NCBI GenBank assembly: GCA_027459785.1
Contig: DAIDGU010000016.1
Location: 62,001 to 126,000 of the forward strand
DNA length: 64,000 bases
Reading direction: 5' to 3'
DNA from: Ktedonobacteria bacterium
GTDB taxonomy: Bacteria > Chloroflexota > Ktedonobacteria > Ktedonobacterales > JACDGC01
Each line of letters starts with the position of its first letter. Position 1 is the stretch's first letter. The notes under the pieces are model-generated. The model worked only from the letters and a program-made list of their open reading frames with translations. It made no database searches and was not told where the DNA came from. Both the position numbers and the translations under genes were made by a program. Of this stretch, positions 54,451-63,293 are shown one piece after another.

Positions 54451-55431
54451 GTGGCTGATGCTGTTTTTGCCGCTGTAGTGACCAATCGCGCGACGCACTT
54501 GGAGGCCGTGCTGGCCACACCAGAGGGAGCGATCCGCCAGCGCAGGAGCGCGACGACGCGCGTGCCGTTCACGCCGGACGAGGTGCTGGGGCAGGTCGTC
54601 CGTTTGGCACAAGAATTGCAGGCTATAAGTGTATCGGAAGGACTCATCATCACGGGAGGAGCGTTGGCCCTCGAAGCCACGCTCACTGCCGACCAGGGGA
54701 CGGTGTTGGCGTTACCGGGTGGGGCTGGCTGGGGGACGGTTCCTTTGCGCGCGCGCCTGACAATGGCGTCAGGTTTTCGGCGGGGAATGGCGGTTACGAC
54801 CGTGACCAATGCGGCGCTGCTGGGCGAAATGACGTTGGGAGCAGGGATCGGCGCGACGAGCGCCGTCTTCCTTGATCTTAGCCGCTCAGTCAGCGCCGCT
54901 TTTTGGTGGGAAGGACAGGTGCTGCATCGCCCACACCTGGGCGCACTAGGGCATATTCCCGTTGTCGGGGCGACGGACCGCTGCGCGTGTGGCGGGCGCG
55001 GCCATCTGGAAACGGTGGCATCCGCGCAAGCCCTGGTGCGCCGCATGATCGGCCTGCTGGTGGAGGCACCGGCGACGGAAAGCGCGGTGATGCGCCTGAC
55101 GGGGGGCCGCGCCGAAAGCCTGACGACGCCGCAGATCTGGCAACTGGCGTGCGAAGGAGATGCCATTGCGGCTGAGCTGATGGCTGAAGCTGACGCGGCG
55201 CTGGCGAGCGTCATCCTGACGCTGCTGCTGGCCCTCGACGCGGAGCGCGTCATCCTGGGTGGCACGCTGGCACACAACGGTCCCACATGGCGCGACGCGC
55301 TGGCGGCGCTGGTACGCCAGAACGCCCCGCCCGCACGCGCGGACGACCTGGCCGCGCGCCTGGTGTTGAGCGCCCTCGGTTCCAGCGCACCCATGCAAGG
55401 AGCCATCGCCCTGGCCACTGGCCTGTCGTGA
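54451..55431 (+). CDS. Degenerate ROK-family protein
   Basis: A 326-residue protein starting at GTG with AGGAG 6 bases upstream. The C-terminal ROK signature is clear: LGHIPVVGATDRCACGGRGH followed by LETVAS, with the zinc Cys and the His. The ATP motif DxGGT at the N-terminus is missing (AVVTNRATHLEAV instead), and the NDA catalytic stretch reads TTVTNAALLGE, with no Asp. ROK proteins are sugar kinases or repressors; as no HTH is present and the kinase motifs are lost, a binding or regulatory role fits better. The next gene is also an inactive-looking kinase. Confidence 0.8.
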   Translation: MADAVFAAVVTNRATHLEAVLATPEGAIRQRRSATTRVPFTPDEVLGQVVRLAQELQAISVSEGLIITGGALALEATLTADQGTVLALPGGAGWGTVPLRARLTMASGFRRGMAVTTVTNAALLGEMTLGAGIGATSAVFLDLSRSVSAAFWWEGQVLHRPHLGALGHIPVVGATDRCACGGRGHLETVASAQALVRRMIGLLVEAPATESAVMRLTGGRAESLTTPQIWQLACEGDAIAAELMAEADAALASVILTLLLALDAERVILGGTLAHNGPTWRDALAALVRQNAPPARADDLAARLVLSALGSSAPMQGAIALATGLS

Positions 55432-55544
55432 TGCATCATCGCCCGCTTCGTGCGTGACGGGTATGGATGGTGTGGCCGGGCGACGGGCGAGGCCAATCTG
55501 CGCTATACTAAAGATGGAACGAGAACAGAGCGGAGGGCGAGCGG

Positions 55545-56729
55545 ATGGCCATCATGGCACAGACGCGCATCAGTGAGCGCTATATCGTCGGCGAGGTGCT
55601 GGGGCAGGGCAGCGGCAGCACGGTCTATCGCGGCGAAGACGCGACGCTGAAACGGCCCATCGCGCTCAAACTCGTGCCGCCGCCGCATACAGCGGCGTAT
55701 CGCGCGGCCCTCGGCGCGACCGCGCGCATCGGCCATCCGGCCTACGTGGGCATCTTCGACGCGCTGGAACATGACGATCAGCTCGTCATCATTCAGGAAT
55801 ATATCGACGGTGAAGGGTTCGCAGCACTGGCCCAGGCACACCTGACGCCGCTGGCAGTGGCGCAGAGCGGGCGGCAACTGGCGTTGGCGCTGGCCCACGC
55901 GCATCGCCAGGGCATCACGCACGGCGACCTCACCCCCGCCGCACTCTTCCGCGACCATTGGGGCGCGATGCGCATCAATAACGTTATGCTGCCGCCGGAT
56001 GCCGCATATTTCGCCGCCGCGGGCAAGCTGTTGAAGCCAGGGGCGGAACCGTGGGATACGACAACGCCGATGCCGCGCGATGACTTGCGGGCGCTGGGTG
56101 TGGCGCTGTGGCTGCTGCTGGCGGGCCGCACGGCTGTTCCTGACACGGCGACCGGCCTGCAAGATGACTGGCAACTGGTGGGGCGGGCGGTGCCGGAGCA
56201 ACTGCGCGATGTCATCGACCGGCTGATCGACGCCGAGCATCCCCGCGCGCTGGCGGATGCCGAAGCAGCGACCGCAGCGCTGACCGCCGTCTGCCGCGCA
56301 GAAGCTCCCCAGCAACCCCGCCGCGCCACGCCGCCGTGGTCGCGCCCCTTGCCGCGCCCCGATGACGCCGCGACGAATCCCGCCGCCCCCGCCGCGCCGC
56401 CGCTGGACCCGCCGCTGGTGGCACCGGTAGCGGCCCGCCCACGTGCGCCGGAGCCAGCCATCGCAGAAGCGCACACCGCGCCGGCGCTGCCCGCCGTGCG
56501 CCCGTTCGTCCTGGGTCATGGCGCGCAATCGGTCGATGACAACGCGGCCACGTGGGCCGGTGGCCATTACGCACAGCCGTCTTACGTACGCCTCCATGCG
56601 GCTTCACCCCGTCCCGCGCCATCCTCTGCATCGCGTTGGGATTATGTGCTGTGGGCCGCGCTGGTCGTCGGCCTCTTCCTGTTCTGGCTCATCATCGGCT
56701 ATCTGCTGCCAGGGCTGTTTGGGAAATAG
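55545..56729 (+). CDS. Kinase-fold protein with C-terminal membrane anchor (pseudokinase)
   Basis: A 394-residue protein. The N-terminal domain is a Hanks-type kinase fold: GEVLGQGSGSTVYRG, IALKLV (Lys), HGDLTPAALF for the catalytic loop (His126-Asp128; Asn replaced by Ala), and MRINNVML where DFG should be. Loss of DFG and Asn suggests no phosphate transfer. A Pro/Ala linker (about 265-365) and one C-terminal helix (YVLWAALVVGLFLFWLIIGY) follow, so the kinase part is probably cytosolic and anchored. GGAGGG precedes the ATG. aroA begins 11 bases after the stop. Confidence 0.85.
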   Translation: MAIMAQTRISERYIVGEVLGQGSGSTVYRGEDATLKRPIALKLVPPPHTAAYRAALGATARIGHPAYVGIFDALEHDDQLVIIQEYIDGEGFAALAQAHLTPLAVAQSGRQLALALAHAHRQGITHGDLTPAALFRDHWGAMRINNVMLPPDAAYFAAAGKLLKPGAEPWDTTTPMPRDDLRALGVALWLLLAGRTAVPDTATGLQDDWQLVGRAVPEQLRDVIDRLIDAEHPRALADAEAATAALTAVCRAEAPQQPRRATPPWSRPLPRPDDAATNPAAPAAPPLDPPLVAPVAARPRAPEPAIAEAHTAPALPAVRPFVLGHGAQSVDDNAATWAGGHYAQPSYVRLHAASPRPAPSSASRWDYVLWAALVVGLFLFWLIIGYLLPGLFGK

Positions 56730-56739
56730 GGGAAAGACG

Positions 56740-58104
56740 ATTGATAGCGGTAGAGAAAACGCAGTAGCGTTGCCGGCGCGGGTGACGGTGGGGGCGGGCC
56801 AGCCCTTGCACGGGGAGCCGGCGCTGCCGGGGGCGAAGTACGCCGCCGTGCGGGCGATCCTGGCTGCCGCGCTCGCGGACGGTCCCGCGCAGGTCTTTGG
56901 CGTGCCGCGCACAGATGATACGCGCGTGCTGCTGGCGGCGCTCGACCGGCTCGGCGTCGCCGTCACCTGGACAGGCGCGGAGACGCTCACTATCGCAGGT
57001 TGCGGGGGGGAATGGCCGGCGGAGCGCGCGGGGCGTCCCGCGCAGATCGATGCTGGCAACGCGGGCGCGGTGCTGCGGCTGCTGCTGGGCGCGACGGCGA
57101 CCTTGCCAGAGGTGCATTTCACCACGACTTATGCCGCGTCGTTAGGCCAGCGCCCGAACGGTGAATTGCTGGATGCACTGCGGCACCTGGGCGTGGCGGC
57201 TGAGGCGCGGGACGCAGAGGGGCGATTACCGATCACGCTGCGTCGTAGCAAACTGCATGGCGGGGCAGTCAGCATCGCCGGCACGCGCAGTTCGCAGTTT
57301 ATCAGCGCGCTGCTCGTGCTGGCTCCGCTCATCGGCGAGCCGCTGACGATCACCGTGACCGACGCGCTGCCCTCCGCCAGCTTCGTGCGGCTGACGATCA
57401 CCATGCTAGCCCAGGCGGGCATCGTGATCGAGTCTGACGCGGACTTGCGCCGGCTGCACATCCCCAGCCCGCAGACCTATCACGCGCGCGACTGGCACCT
57501 GCCGCGCGACTTCCCTTCCGCCGCCGTGTGGCTGGCGGCGGGCGCGTTGGTGGGCGGCGCGCTTACGCTGCGCGGGCTGTCCAGGGCGACGGAAGATGGC
57601 GCGGCGGTCCTGGCGGCATTGCACGCGCTGGGCGCAACGATTATCAACCAACCCGCGCCGGAGCCGGATCAGATGACCCTTTCTGTGCAGGGGGCTGCCA
57701 GATTGCAGGGCGCGATCATTGACGGCGCGCCGCTGATCGATAGCGTCCCCGCGCTGGCGGCGGCGGCCTGCGTCGCGGCTGGCACGACCGTTTTTACCAA
57801 TGTGGGGGCGCTGCGGCTGAAAGAGAGCAACCGCATCGACGATCTCTGTGCGGAACTGTGCCGGGCGGGGGCAGACGCCGTGGCGGGGGCGGATAGCATC
57901 ACCATCACAGGCCGGCCCGCCGGCATAGCGGGCGGCGTGACGGTGGATGCGCATCAGGATCATCGCCTGGCGATGGCGCTGGCGATCCTCGCGTTGCGCG
58001 CCCGCGCGCCACTCACCATCACCGGCGCAGATCACGTCGCCAAAAGCTATCCGGCGTTCTGGGACGAACTGGCGCGGCTGGGCGCGCGGGTGCAGGCGGA
58101 CTAG
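56740..58104 (+). CDS. aroA: EPSP synthase
   Basis: A protein of about 454 residues that joins shikimate-3-phosphate and PEP in chorismate synthesis. Landmarks: DAGNAGAVLRLLLGATATLP, LGQRPNGELLDALRHLG, GTRSSQFISALLVLAPLIG, LKESNRIDDLCAEL and DHRLAMALAILALRARAP. Start is unclear: no ATG is present. ATT at 56740 has GGGGAAAG upstream at good spacing; TTG at 56770 and GTG at 56782 are in frame but lack a site. The frame stays open upstream within the kinase gene. It ends convergent with the next gene, sharing CTAG. Confidence 0.92.
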   Translation: MDSGRENAVALPARVTVGAGQPLHGEPALPGAKYAAVRAILAAALADGPAQVFGVPRTDDTRVLLAALDRLGVAVTWTGAETLTIAGCGGEWPAERAGRPAQIDAGNAGAVLRLLLGATATLPEVHFTTTYAASLGQRPNGELLDALRHLGVAAEARDAEGRLPITLRRSKLHGGAVSIAGTRSSQFISALLVLAPLIGEPLTITVTDALPSASFVRLTITMLAQAGIVIESDADLRRLHIPSPQTYHARDWHLPRDFPSAAVWLAAGALVGGALTLRGLSRATEDGAAVLAALHALGATIINQPAPEPDQMTLSVQGAARLQGAIIDGAPLIDSVPALAAAACVAAGTTVFTNVGALRLKESNRIDDLCAELCRAGADAVAGADSITITGRPAGIAGGVTVDAHQDHRLAMALAILALRARAPLTITGADHVAKSYPAFWDELARLGARVQAD

Positions 58105-58847
58105 CGCGGCGTGGGGGTGCCGGTGGTGCCGGTCAGGCCCGCGATGCCGGGAACCGGCTCTTTCTCGCGCGGCACGCGCTCCAGTTCCTCGCGCAGGCGG
58201 GTTACGTCGGCGGCGGTGACGTTGGCCAGCCAGACACCCTGCGCGCCCAGGCGCGCCACGGTGCGCACGTCGTCGGCGGCGGGCATGTCGTGTAGCGTCA
58301 CGATCACCGGGAAGCGCAGGCTCTCGCTCAGCAGGCGCAGGCGGGCGAACTCCTGCACCGTCAGGCCGGCAAGATCTTTTGCGCGCAATGCGAGATCCAG
58401 CACGGCCACGTCCGCTTCCAGCACGTTCAGCGCGCGAAAGCCGATCAGCAACGGATCGTCTGTTGGCGGCGGCACGAAGAGCGCGCGGTCGAACTGATCG
58501 ATCTCGGTGCTGAGGGTGCGCACCGGCGCGGTGACGCCGAGCAGCACGAAATCCGCCCCCTGCGTGTGCAAGGTGCGTAACTCGTCTTCCGACAAGGTCT
58601 GGGCCGCGCGGGCATCCACACCCCAGGCGACTTCTGTTGAAGCATCCTTGTGGAAAGATGCGTCAGCAGGTAGGATGACGACATCCGCGCCCGCTTTTAC
58701 CAGCGCGGCAGCCGCCTCGGCGCTGGGAGCCGAGACGATGATGGCAGCCGCCTTGGGCTTGGCCGCGTTCGCCGCCGGCCCCACAAACCCGATGGCTCCC
58801 CGGCTCGACCGCCCCGCGCGGTGCAATATCTCTGTAAGTTTACCCAT
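58101..58847 (-). CDS. Hypothetical protein, possible TIM-barrel fold
   Basis: A 248-residue soluble protein of alternating beta and alpha segments (AAAIIVSAPSAEAAAALVKA, ADVVILPADASF, ADFVLLGVTAPVRTL, ADVAVLDLALRAKDL, FPVIVTLHDMPAADDV). The pattern suggests a barrel, but no family or catalytic motif is clear. Start at 58847 has AGAGGA about 9 bases upstream; an upstream extension holds PAL-1-type DNA and is excluded. The stop overlaps the aroA stop in CTAG. Confidence 0.6.
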   Translation of the reverse strand: MGKLTEILHRAGRSSRGAIGFVGPAANAAKPKAAAIIVSAPSAEAAAALVKAGADVVILPADASFHKDASTEVAWGVDARAAQTLSEDELRTLHTQGADFVLLGVTAPVRTLSTEIDQFDRALFVPPPTDDPLLIGFRALNVLEADVAVLDLALRAKDLAGLTVQEFARLRLLSESLRFPVIVTLHDMPAADDVRTVARLGAQGVWLANVTAADVTRLREELERVPREKEPVPGIAGLTGTTGTPTPR

Positions 58848-58971
58848 TGGTATGATCCTCTCTCCATCTGCGCGCTGCCTCAACTGGTTACGACAGCGCA
58901 GCGTCCCTTCTATCATAGCGCGTGGCGGGCCATCTTGCCATGTGCGGGAAGTCATCGGAACAGGTTGAACC

Positions 58972-59019
58972 GGAGGACCGACATTCTTGTCTGTCATAAT
59001 GGACATTCCTGTCCGCCCC
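58972..59019. repeat. PAL-1 hairpins between two minus-strand genes
   Basis: GGAGGACCGACATTCTTGTC followed by TGTC (58972-58995, imperfect) and GGACATTCCTGTCC with flanking CGCCCC (59001-59019, cut on its left). They follow the stop of the amidohydrolase gene by 33 bases upstream in map and lie in the leader of the hypothetical gene. Confidence 0.65.
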
Positions 59020-59051
59020 ATAAACCACGACTATCCGCCCTACGTTGAGGA

Positions 59052-60005
59052 TCACCAGCCGCCGAACAATCCACGCGCATTGCCTGCCAGGATGGCGGCG
59101 CGGGCGGCGACGCCAAGGGGCAGCTTGCCGAGCATGGCGGCAGGGTCGGACGTGGGATCGCCGGGGCGGGGGGTGGCGGAAAGCGGCCAGTCGGAGCCGC
59201 AGATGAGGTGATCGCTGCCGAAAGTTTCGCTGGCGAGGGCCAGTGCGGCGGGGGTGGCCGTGGCCGTATCGCACCAGAAGCGGCGGGCGCGGTCGGCGGG
59301 TGCGGGACTGGCAGGATCAGCCTGCGCCGTCAGCCAGCCGAGCAGGGCCGGCAGGCCGCCGCCCAGGTGCGGCAGCACGACGCGCAGGCGCGGATAGTCG
59401 TCCAGCGTGCCGGCGACGATCAGGCGCACGGCCAGGGCCGTCAGGTCCATCGGCATACCCACCAGCAGGTCCAGCCCATAGTCGCGCGGCATCTGCCAGC
59501 CGCCATCCGCCGAGGGATGGACGATGACGGGGATGTCGAGCGCCTGGGCCAGTTCCAGGAAGGGGCGCGCTGCCGGGGACGCGATGGTCGCGCCGTGATA
59601 ACTCGCGCCGATGGCGACGCCGCGCAGCCCCAGCGCCAGGATCGCCCGTTTCAGTTCCGCCAGGTCTTCCGGGCCGCCCAAGGGGTTCACCACGGCGAGG
59701 CCGGCGAGGCGGGTGGGGGCGCGGGCCACCAGCGCGGCGGTCGCCTCGTTCATGGCGCGGCTGAGCGCGAGCGCCGCCGGTGCGCCGCCGGGCATCTGGG
59801 GTCCGGGAGCGACGCTCAGTTCAGGAAAGATCACCGCCTGGGCCACGGCGCGGGTATCCAGCGCGCTCACCAACACGGCGGGATCGGCCAGCATGCTCAG
59901 GCGCAGGGAGATCTTCGGCCAGATCGACGAGCCGCGCCGCACTGCCGGCGACCAGAGGGCATCCGCCCACTCCGGGCGCAGATAATGTACATGTGTGTCG
60001 ATCAT
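59052..60005 (-). CDS. Amidohydrolase_2 family protein
   Basis: A 317-residue metal-dependent hydrolase or decarboxylase of the ACMSD-like group. Metal-site motifs: MIDTHVHYL (His-x-His), IPVIVHPSADGG (His), LPHLGGGLPALLG (His) and CGSDWPLSA (Asp). It is a TIM-barrel enzyme; substrate unknown. The start at 60005 shares ATGA with acpS, so they are coupled; the frame is open upstream over acpS but that part is out of frame with the gene there and is not used. Confidence 0.88.
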   Translation of the reverse strand: MIDTHVHYLRPEWADALWSPAVRRGSSIWPKISLRLSMLADPAVLVSALDTRAVAQAVIFPELSVAPGPQMPGGAPAALALSRAMNEATAALVARAPTRLAGLAVVNPLGGPEDLAELKRAILALGLRGVAIGASYHGATIASPAARPFLELAQALDIPVIVHPSADGGWQMPRDYGLDLLVGMPMDLTALAVRLIVAGTLDDYPRLRVVLPHLGGGLPALLGWLTAQADPASPAPADRARRFWCDTATATPAALALASETFGSDHLICGSDWPLSATPRPGDPTSDPAAMLGKLPLGVAARAAILAGNARGLFGGW

Positions 60006-60427
60006 AGTGTCGCCGCGCCGAGCGCCACCACCAGGGCGATGCCATGCCGGCGGGTGGTGGAGATACTGACATCCAGCGTGTGCCAGCCGAGGTCGCGCGC
60101 CCGCGCGGCGGCCAGCCCATGCAGACGCAGCGCCGGCTTGCCGGCGGCATCGCGCAGGCATTCGATCTCGCGCCAGCGAGGGCCGTCGATGCCCGTCCCC
60201 AGCGCCTTGGCGCACGCCTCCTTCGCGGCGAAGCGCCCCGCCAGCCGCACCGGATTCTGCCCGACGATCGCCAGTTCGCCTTCGGTGAACACGCGCGCGA
60301 GAAAACGATCCCGAAAGCGCGCCAGCGCCGCCGCAATGCGCTCCACCTCGATCAGATCGATCCCCACCGCCAGCCGCGCAGGCAGATCAAGCGCCGGCTC
60401 GAAGTCAGCGGCGGACATATCGTTCAT
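60002..60427 (-). CDS. acpS: Holo-[acyl-carrier-protein] synthase
   Basis: A 141-residue 4'-phosphopantetheinyl transferase. Landmarks: AVGIDLIEVERIAAAL (metal Asp) and RLAGRFAAKEACAKALG (Glu and Lys), then the C-terminal VSISTTRRHGIALVVAL. It loads ACP with the phosphopantetheine arm from CoA. I use the ATG at 60427 with GGAG 10 bases upstream; an ATG at 60460 in an ATGA overlap with the upstream gene is also possible and would add 11 residues. Confidence 0.94.
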   Translation of the reverse strand: MNDMSAADFEPALDLPARLAVGIDLIEVERIAAALARFRDRFLARVFTEGELAIVGQNPVRLAGRFAAKEACAKALGTGIDGPRWREIECLRDAAGKPALRLHGLAAARARDLGWHTLDVSISTTRRHGIALVVALGAATL

Positions 60428-60456
60428 GTGATGCTCTCCATCAGAAATGGCCGGCC

Positions 60457-61806
60457 TCATCCTAGCTTGCTGCGAAAGGCGTCGCGGTCTTCCGGGCGGC
60501 GCTGGATCGTGTTCTCGCCCCAGACAAGTTCCTGGCGCACGGTGACGCGCCGGCCATCGGGAACATCATCGTTGAGGATGATGCCGGGGCCGACGAAGGC
60601 ATTGCGCCCGATGACGACGCCGGGCATGAGCGAGGCGTTGATGCCCACGCGGGTGCCAGAACCGATGATCTGGCCCAACTTATTGCGACCCGTGGCGAGG
60701 CGCTCACCCTTCACCCGCACCTTGATGATGCCTTCATCCAGCCGCAGATTGCCGGTGACGGTGCCGGAGCCGAAGCTGACGTTAGCGTCGATGACGGAAT
60801 CACCGACATAATTCGTGTGGAACCACACATCGTCGCCCAGCCAACTGCGCGCCACCTCCGTGCTGTAGCCAATGATGCAGTGCGCGCCGGTCATGGACTC
60901 GCGCACCAGCGCGTTATTGCCCAGGATCGTTCCCGGCCCGACGTAGGCCGGCCCCAGGATGGCCGCGCCGGGGAAAAGGCGCACGCCCTCGGCGACAATC
61001 GCATTGCCGCGAATGCTCGCGCCTTCGGCCACCTGCACACTGGGATGGATCTGCGGCGCGCTGAGGCCGTGCAACAACACTTCCATGATGTCGAGCATGT
61101 GCCAGGGATACTTCAGGGCGGCGCTGGGCGCGCGGTGGGGCAGCGCCAGCGTGGGGCGCGACGTCATCAGCGCCGCCAGGGCGCGCTCATAGCGGTCGCC
61201 CGGATCGCCCGCCTCAGCCTCGGCCAACGCGGCGGCCAGGTCGCCCGCGCGGGGAATGATGTGCGCCACCAGCGTCATCCAGTGGCTCGGCACGTTGGCC
61301 GCGCCCGGCTTCTCCACTATCCCGCGCACAGCGAAGGGCTGCTGGTCAGTGGACGGCGGCGTGCCAGCGGGGATGAGATAGCCCCCCGGAAAATACGCCT
61401 CGGCATGTTTGGCGGCGAGCAGAAGCGTGTCTGGCTGGGCCTGCGCCTGGGCGAGCATGGCGCGATGGAACGCGGGATCGAGCAGGTCGTGCGCCTGAGT
61501 GAGATAGACGGGGGCGTCTGGCGCGATGGCGGCCAGCGCGCGGGCGGCGGCATCGCCCATCCCCAGCGGCTCCGGCTGCACAACGAACCGCACGGCGGGG
61601 TCGCCAGCAACGGCAGCGCAGTCCGCGCGCACGGCGGCATCATTGCGGGGGCTGGTCACGATGACCATCTCGCGCACGCCGGCTTCTTGCACGATCTGCA
61701 TATGCCGCATCAACAACGATTGCCCCATGAAACGCTGCAAAGACTTGTCGCCCAGTGGCCGCAGGCGCGAACTCTCGCCCCCCGCCAGAATGATCGCCGT
61801 CAGCAT
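60457..61806 (-). CDS. Sugar nucleotidyl-transferase with left-handed beta-helix
   Basis: A 449-residue two-domain protein. The N-terminal domain (LTAIILAGGESSRLRPLGDK; QPEPLGMGDAAARAL) is a nucleotidyl-transferase; the C-terminal half (about 265-420) is a hexapeptide beta-helix (IHPSVQVAEGASIRGNAIVA; VGPGTILGNNALVRESMTG; GSGTRVGINASLMPGVVIG). The layout is that of GlmU and archaeal-type bifunctional GlmU/GalT-like enzymes, so UDP-GlcNAc or NDP-sugar supply is likely; the donor cannot be read from sequence. Start at 61806 follows AAGGATGC. Confidence 0.85.
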   Translation of the reverse strand: MLTAIILAGGESSRLRPLGDKSLQRFMGQSLLMRHMQIVQEAGVREMVIVTSPRNDAAVRADCAAVAGDPAVRFVVQPEPLGMGDAAARALAAIAPDAPVYLTQAHDLLDPAFHRAMLAQAQAQPDTLLLAAKHAEAYFPGGYLIPAGTPPSTDQQPFAVRGIVEKPGAANVPSHWMTLVAHIIPRAGDLAAALAEAEAGDPGDRYERALAALMTSRPTLALPHRAPSAALKYPWHMLDIMEVLLHGLSAPQIHPSVQVAEGASIRGNAIVAEGVRLFPGAAILGPAYVGPGTILGNNALVRESMTGAHCIIGYSTEVARSWLGDDVWFHTNYVGDSVIDANVSFGSGTVTGNLRLDEGIIKVRVKGERLATGRNKLGQIIGSGTRVGINASLMPGVVIGRNAFVGPGIILNDDVPDGRRVTVRQELVWGENTIQRRPEDRDAFRSKLG

Positions 61807-61816
61807 GGATGCATCC

Positions 61817-61857
61817 TTCGGTTTTTTCTGCCATGTTTTTCTGCCATGTTTTTCTGC
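61817..61857. repeat. 14-bp tandem repeat upstream of the nucleotidyl-transferase
   Basis: Three units of GTTTTTCTGCCAT in a row, the last changed to GCATTA. They lie about 10-50 bases before the minus-strand start at 61806, in the 5' leader. Purpose unknown; repeat slippage could alter leader length. Confidence 0.6.
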
Positions 61858-61960
61858 ATTATAGTATATTGCACGCCCCGCCAACCATGCCTTATCATGC
61901 ACCGACGGCACTGCCTGCGAACCGGTTTGGCTCCCAGGCACGTGCATCTTTGTGGTTGAG

Positions 61961-61989
61961 TTGGCGCGTTTTCTGCGTTAGGTTATAGT
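61961..61989 (+). promoter_or_regulatory. Probable promoter of the receiver-histidine kinase gene
   Basis: TTGGCG (61961-61966) and TATAGT (61984-61989) with a 17-base spacer match the housekeeping consensus at 4/6 and 5/6. The gene starts 69 bases downstream. Confidence 0.45.
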
Positions 61990-62057
61990 GATAAAGAGTG
62001 GTGCGGCACGAGACGAACGGGCGCAGGACGGCGCAGAGCTAAGCGGAGGGAGATCGC

Positions 62058-63293
62058 ATGAACTATGCAGGGCGCGATGACCGGATCATCGTGATCGCGG
62101 AAGATGACCAGACAATGGCGCATTTCCTGCGCCGCCACTTGGACGACGAGGGCTATCAGGCGCACATCGTAGAGACGGGCCAGGAGGCGCTGCGGCTGGT
62201 GGCCGCGCTGCACCCGGATGTGGTGGTGCTGGATGTGGGCTTGCCGGACGCGAACGGCCTGGACATCTGCCGGCAGATCAAAAACGATGCGCGCAGCGCG
62301 GATATCCCCGTCCTCTTCCTGACCGGCAAAAACGAGATCGATGAGCGCATCGACGGATTGGATGCCGGCGCGCAGGATTACCTGACCAAGCCATTCGCCA
62401 TCCCAGAGTTCCAGGCGCGCTTGCGCGCGATCCTGCGCAGCCAGGACGACCTGCGCCAGCAGCGCGAGGAGATCGCGCAGCGCCAGGAAGAATTGATGGC
62501 GATCATCAATCACGAACTGCGTGCGCCGCTGACGGTCATCAGCATGGCCTCGCAGATCTTGGCGGAAAACCAGCAGATCAGCCCGCAACGGCGCGATCAG
62601 TTGATTCAGAGCATCCGTAACAGCGCCGGATCGCTCAACCACATCGTCGATGATTTGTTGTATCTGACGAGTCCCACGCGGACGTTGCGCACCTGCCAGT
62701 TGCGCCCGCTGGTGCAGAGCGTCGTGGAAGAATGCCGCCCGCGCGTGCATGAGTTTGGGTTACACCTGGCCGCGCGGCTGCCGCACGATCTGCCGCCGCT
62801 GGTGGTGGACGAAATGCACCTGCGCCGCGCCCTACGCCACCTGATCGATAACGCGATCAAGTTCACGCCGCGCGGCGGCATCATCACCATCACAGTCGCC
62901 GCCATCCAGGGCGGCCAAGTCGTTGCCAGCGAACCCGGCACGGCAGACGAGATCGTCGCGGCGACGCCGGCATCGCTCCTGCCGCCGGACGACGCGGAGC
63001 CGTGGGCGCTGATCGCGGTGCGCGACACGGGCATCGGCATCGCGCCCGAACATCACCGCCAGGTCTTCGAGCCATTCTATCAAATCGACAGCAGCGCGGC
63101 GCGCACGGCACAGGGATTGGGCCTGGGCCTGGCGGTCGTCGCCGCCTTCGTGCGCTCGCACCACGGCCACCTGGCCGTGCGCAGCGGCAACGGCATGGGA
63201 ACCGAGATTCACCTGGCGCTGCCCCTGCGCCAACACGCCGATGACGTGCAGCTTCCCCACACCCCGCCGCCCGACGGCCCGGCGGGTGCGTAG
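62058..63293 (+). CDS. Receiver-histidine kinase hybrid
   Basis: A 411-residue cytosolic protein. An N-terminal receiver domain (Asp59 in VVVLDVGLPDANGLD, Lys in LTKPF) is followed by a short coiled coil, a HisKA domain with His152 in IINHELRAPLT, and an HATPase domain (N box DNAIKFTP, DTGIGIAPE, GLGLGLAVV). The receiver-first order suggests it relays a signal from another kinase. No membrane segment. A cognate response regulator is not adjacent; the next gene is a GAF protein. GGAGGG is 10 bases before the ATG. Confidence 0.92.
   Translation: MNYAGRDDRIIVIAEDDQTMAHFLRRHLDDEGYQAHIVETGQEALRLVAALHPDVVVLDVGLPDANGLDICRQIKNDARSADIPVLFLTGKNEIDERIDGLDAGAQDYLTKPFAIPEFQARLRAILRSQDDLRQQREEIAQRQEELMAIINHELRAPLTVISMASQILAENQQISPQRRDQLIQSIRNSAGSLNHIVDDLLYLTSPTRTLRTCQLRPLVQSVVEECRPRVHEFGLHLAARLPHDLPPLVVDEMHLRRALRHLIDNAIKFTPRGGIITITVAAIQGGQVVASEPGTADEIVAATPASLLPPDDAEPWALIAVRDTGIGIAPEHHRQVFEPFYQIDSSAARTAQGLGLGLAVVAAFVRSHHGHLAVRSGNGMGTEIHLALPLRQHADDVQLPHTPPPDGPAGA

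Noticed and set aside
54108..55496. Long minus-strand frame over the ROK gene
   Set aside because: Low-complexity Ala/Arg/Ser translation without motif; the plus-strand frame carries the ROK zinc signature.
60817..61959. Plus-strand frame opposite the nucleotidyl-transferase
   Set aside because: Shadow of the beta-helix coding strand; His/Arg/Gln-rich and without a ribosome site.
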